From contig CAMXCT020002023.1 of NCBI GenBank assembly GCA_947184155.2, forward strand, positions 55,030 through 119,029: 64,000 nt of DNA, read 5' to 3'. This document shows positions 63,399 through 64,000 of this stretch, one piece after another. The translations under genes were made by a program, and so were the position numbers. The notes below the pieces were generated by a model that was given only the letters and a program-made list of their open reading frames with translations, was not told the DNA's origin and searched no databases. The DNA is from Cladocopium goreaui. Taxonomy: Eukaryota; Sar; Dinophyceae; Suessiales; Symbiodiniaceae. Numbering within the stretch: position 1 is the first letter of the stretch; the number at the start of each line of letters is the position of its first letter.

Positions 63399-64000
63399 TT
63401 ACTGGAACTGCTCGTGTGAGGTGGTGCGAGGGTCTCCACTGCTACTAGCACCACTGGCGGCAGCAGTGGCGGGGGGGGGATCACTGCTCTCCGCTGGTTT
63501 CATCATTTGGGCGATGAGCGGGTGGGTTCGCTTGTCACGCAGGATCCGCGTCATTTCGCGAGTGAATGCTGCAGGGTCATCAACCAGCTCCTTCGCTTCC
63601 GCCAGTGGCCTGTCAAGGACAATGGCAATGAGCATTTCGCCACCATCTTTGTGGATTATAGTTGGTCGGCCGGCTTGTATCTCGGCGAGGATTGCCACCG
63701 CCTTGTTTTCACACAAAGTGCGTTCCCATTCCTCCAGAGCTCTTTGCGACAGGGTGTCAGTCTGTGGTGGGGCTTTCAGGGCAGCTGGTGTCCCTAACGC
63801 TCGTAGGAAGGGGCTGTCGGGAGGAATGGGGGATGGGAAGCGCTGAATGGCCGCTACGGCACGTTGGACGTCATTTGCTTGCACATCATATGACGTGGTC
63901 GTTTTCTTGCTTATGGCAGGCTCGGAGGCAGCCCATAGTTGCTCCAGTGTATATCCTGGTTTCGGTTCCATATACTTTCGGTTCCACACTGCATGATGGG
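63399..64000 (-). CDS. Hypothetical protein, partial (runs off window)
   Basis: At least 196 codons on the minus strand, open to the window end; the apparent start at 63989 is GTG, so the gene probably begins outside. Polar, with Pro-rich segments (RFPSPIPPDSPFLRALG) and helices; C-terminus of Ala/Ser. No motif recognised. Confidence 0.45.
   Translation of the reverse strand, partial: HHAVWNRKYMEPKPGYTLEQLWAASEPAISKKTTTSYDVQANDVQRAVAAIQRFPSPIPPDSPFLRALGTPAALKAPPQTDTLSQRALEEWERTLCENKAVAILAEIQAGRPTIIHKDGGEMLIAIVLDRPLAEAKELVDDPAAFTREMTRILRDKRTHPLIAQMMKPAESSDPPPATAAASGASSSGDPRTTSHEQFQ

Noticed and set aside
1-64000. tRNA, rRNA and telomere-like sequences
   Set aside because: Looked for cloverleaf ends, rRNA core phrases and TTTAGGG-type runs while reading; none convincing. 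A tRNAscan or Infernal run would settle it.

Overview
The window looks like nuclear DNA of a dinoflagellate (Symbiodiniaceae or a relative). The evidence is dense retrotransposon content, retroelement polyproteins that carry methyltransferase-like domains, GT-AG introns in a minus-strand gene, Lys-Arg-Pro-Ala-Ala repeats, and terminal repeats holding the 3' half of the dinoflagellate spliced leader. There are no bacterial operons, rRNA, tRNA or CRISPR. Assignment is from composition and motifs only.

Layout. 1-630 (minus): the start of a P-loop kinase-like gene that runs off the edge. 0.7-4.4 kb: a stem-loop cluster, two uncertain minus-strand ORFs and CTCTCAAA-type tandem repeats. 5.9-9.7 kb (minus): a multi-exon cellular gene of unknown function whose introns carry the same CTCTCAAA motif. 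10.8-33.5 kb (minus): one large ORF of about 1,805 codons, cut into three by two tyrosine-recombinase (YR) retrotransposons, A (12968-21659) and B (24091-32666). 34.8-39.3 kb (minus): a decayed LTR retroelement with gag, protease and a methyltransferase-like domain. 39.4-40.0 kb: minisatellite and a 61-bp-arm palindrome. 40.0-43.3 kb (plus): a 5'-truncated, frameshifted LINE with RT and RNase H. 43.4-52.9 kb (minus): a third YR element, C. 53.7-59.5 kb (minus): one intact 1,911-codon ORF combining a serine-hydrolase-like region with an SF1 helicase, flanked by degenerate direct repeats. 60.1-60.8 kb (plus): a fragment of a fourth YR element. 62.5-64.0 kb (minus): two unrecognised ORFs, the last running off the window.

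The main result is the YR elements A, B and C. All three have the plan A1 - YR - gag - (MTase-like + RT + RNase H) - B1A2 - spacer - B2, where A and B are split direct repeats of the Ngaro/PAT kind. Three traits recur in all of them. First, the YR gene comes first rather than last. Second, gag and pol are in the same frame, separated only by a TGA in the context ACTGAC, which suggests programmed stop readthrough. Third, pol begins with a cytosine-methyltransferase-like domain. Elements A and B excise cleanly in silico, between codons of the same host ORF and with no target duplication, which fixes their ends to the base and fits recombinase-mediated integration of a circular copy whose junction is preserved as B1A2.

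Caution: several otherwise coherent ORFs are broken by single-base changes, many in short homopolymers. Some of these breaks may be assembly errors rather than real decay.
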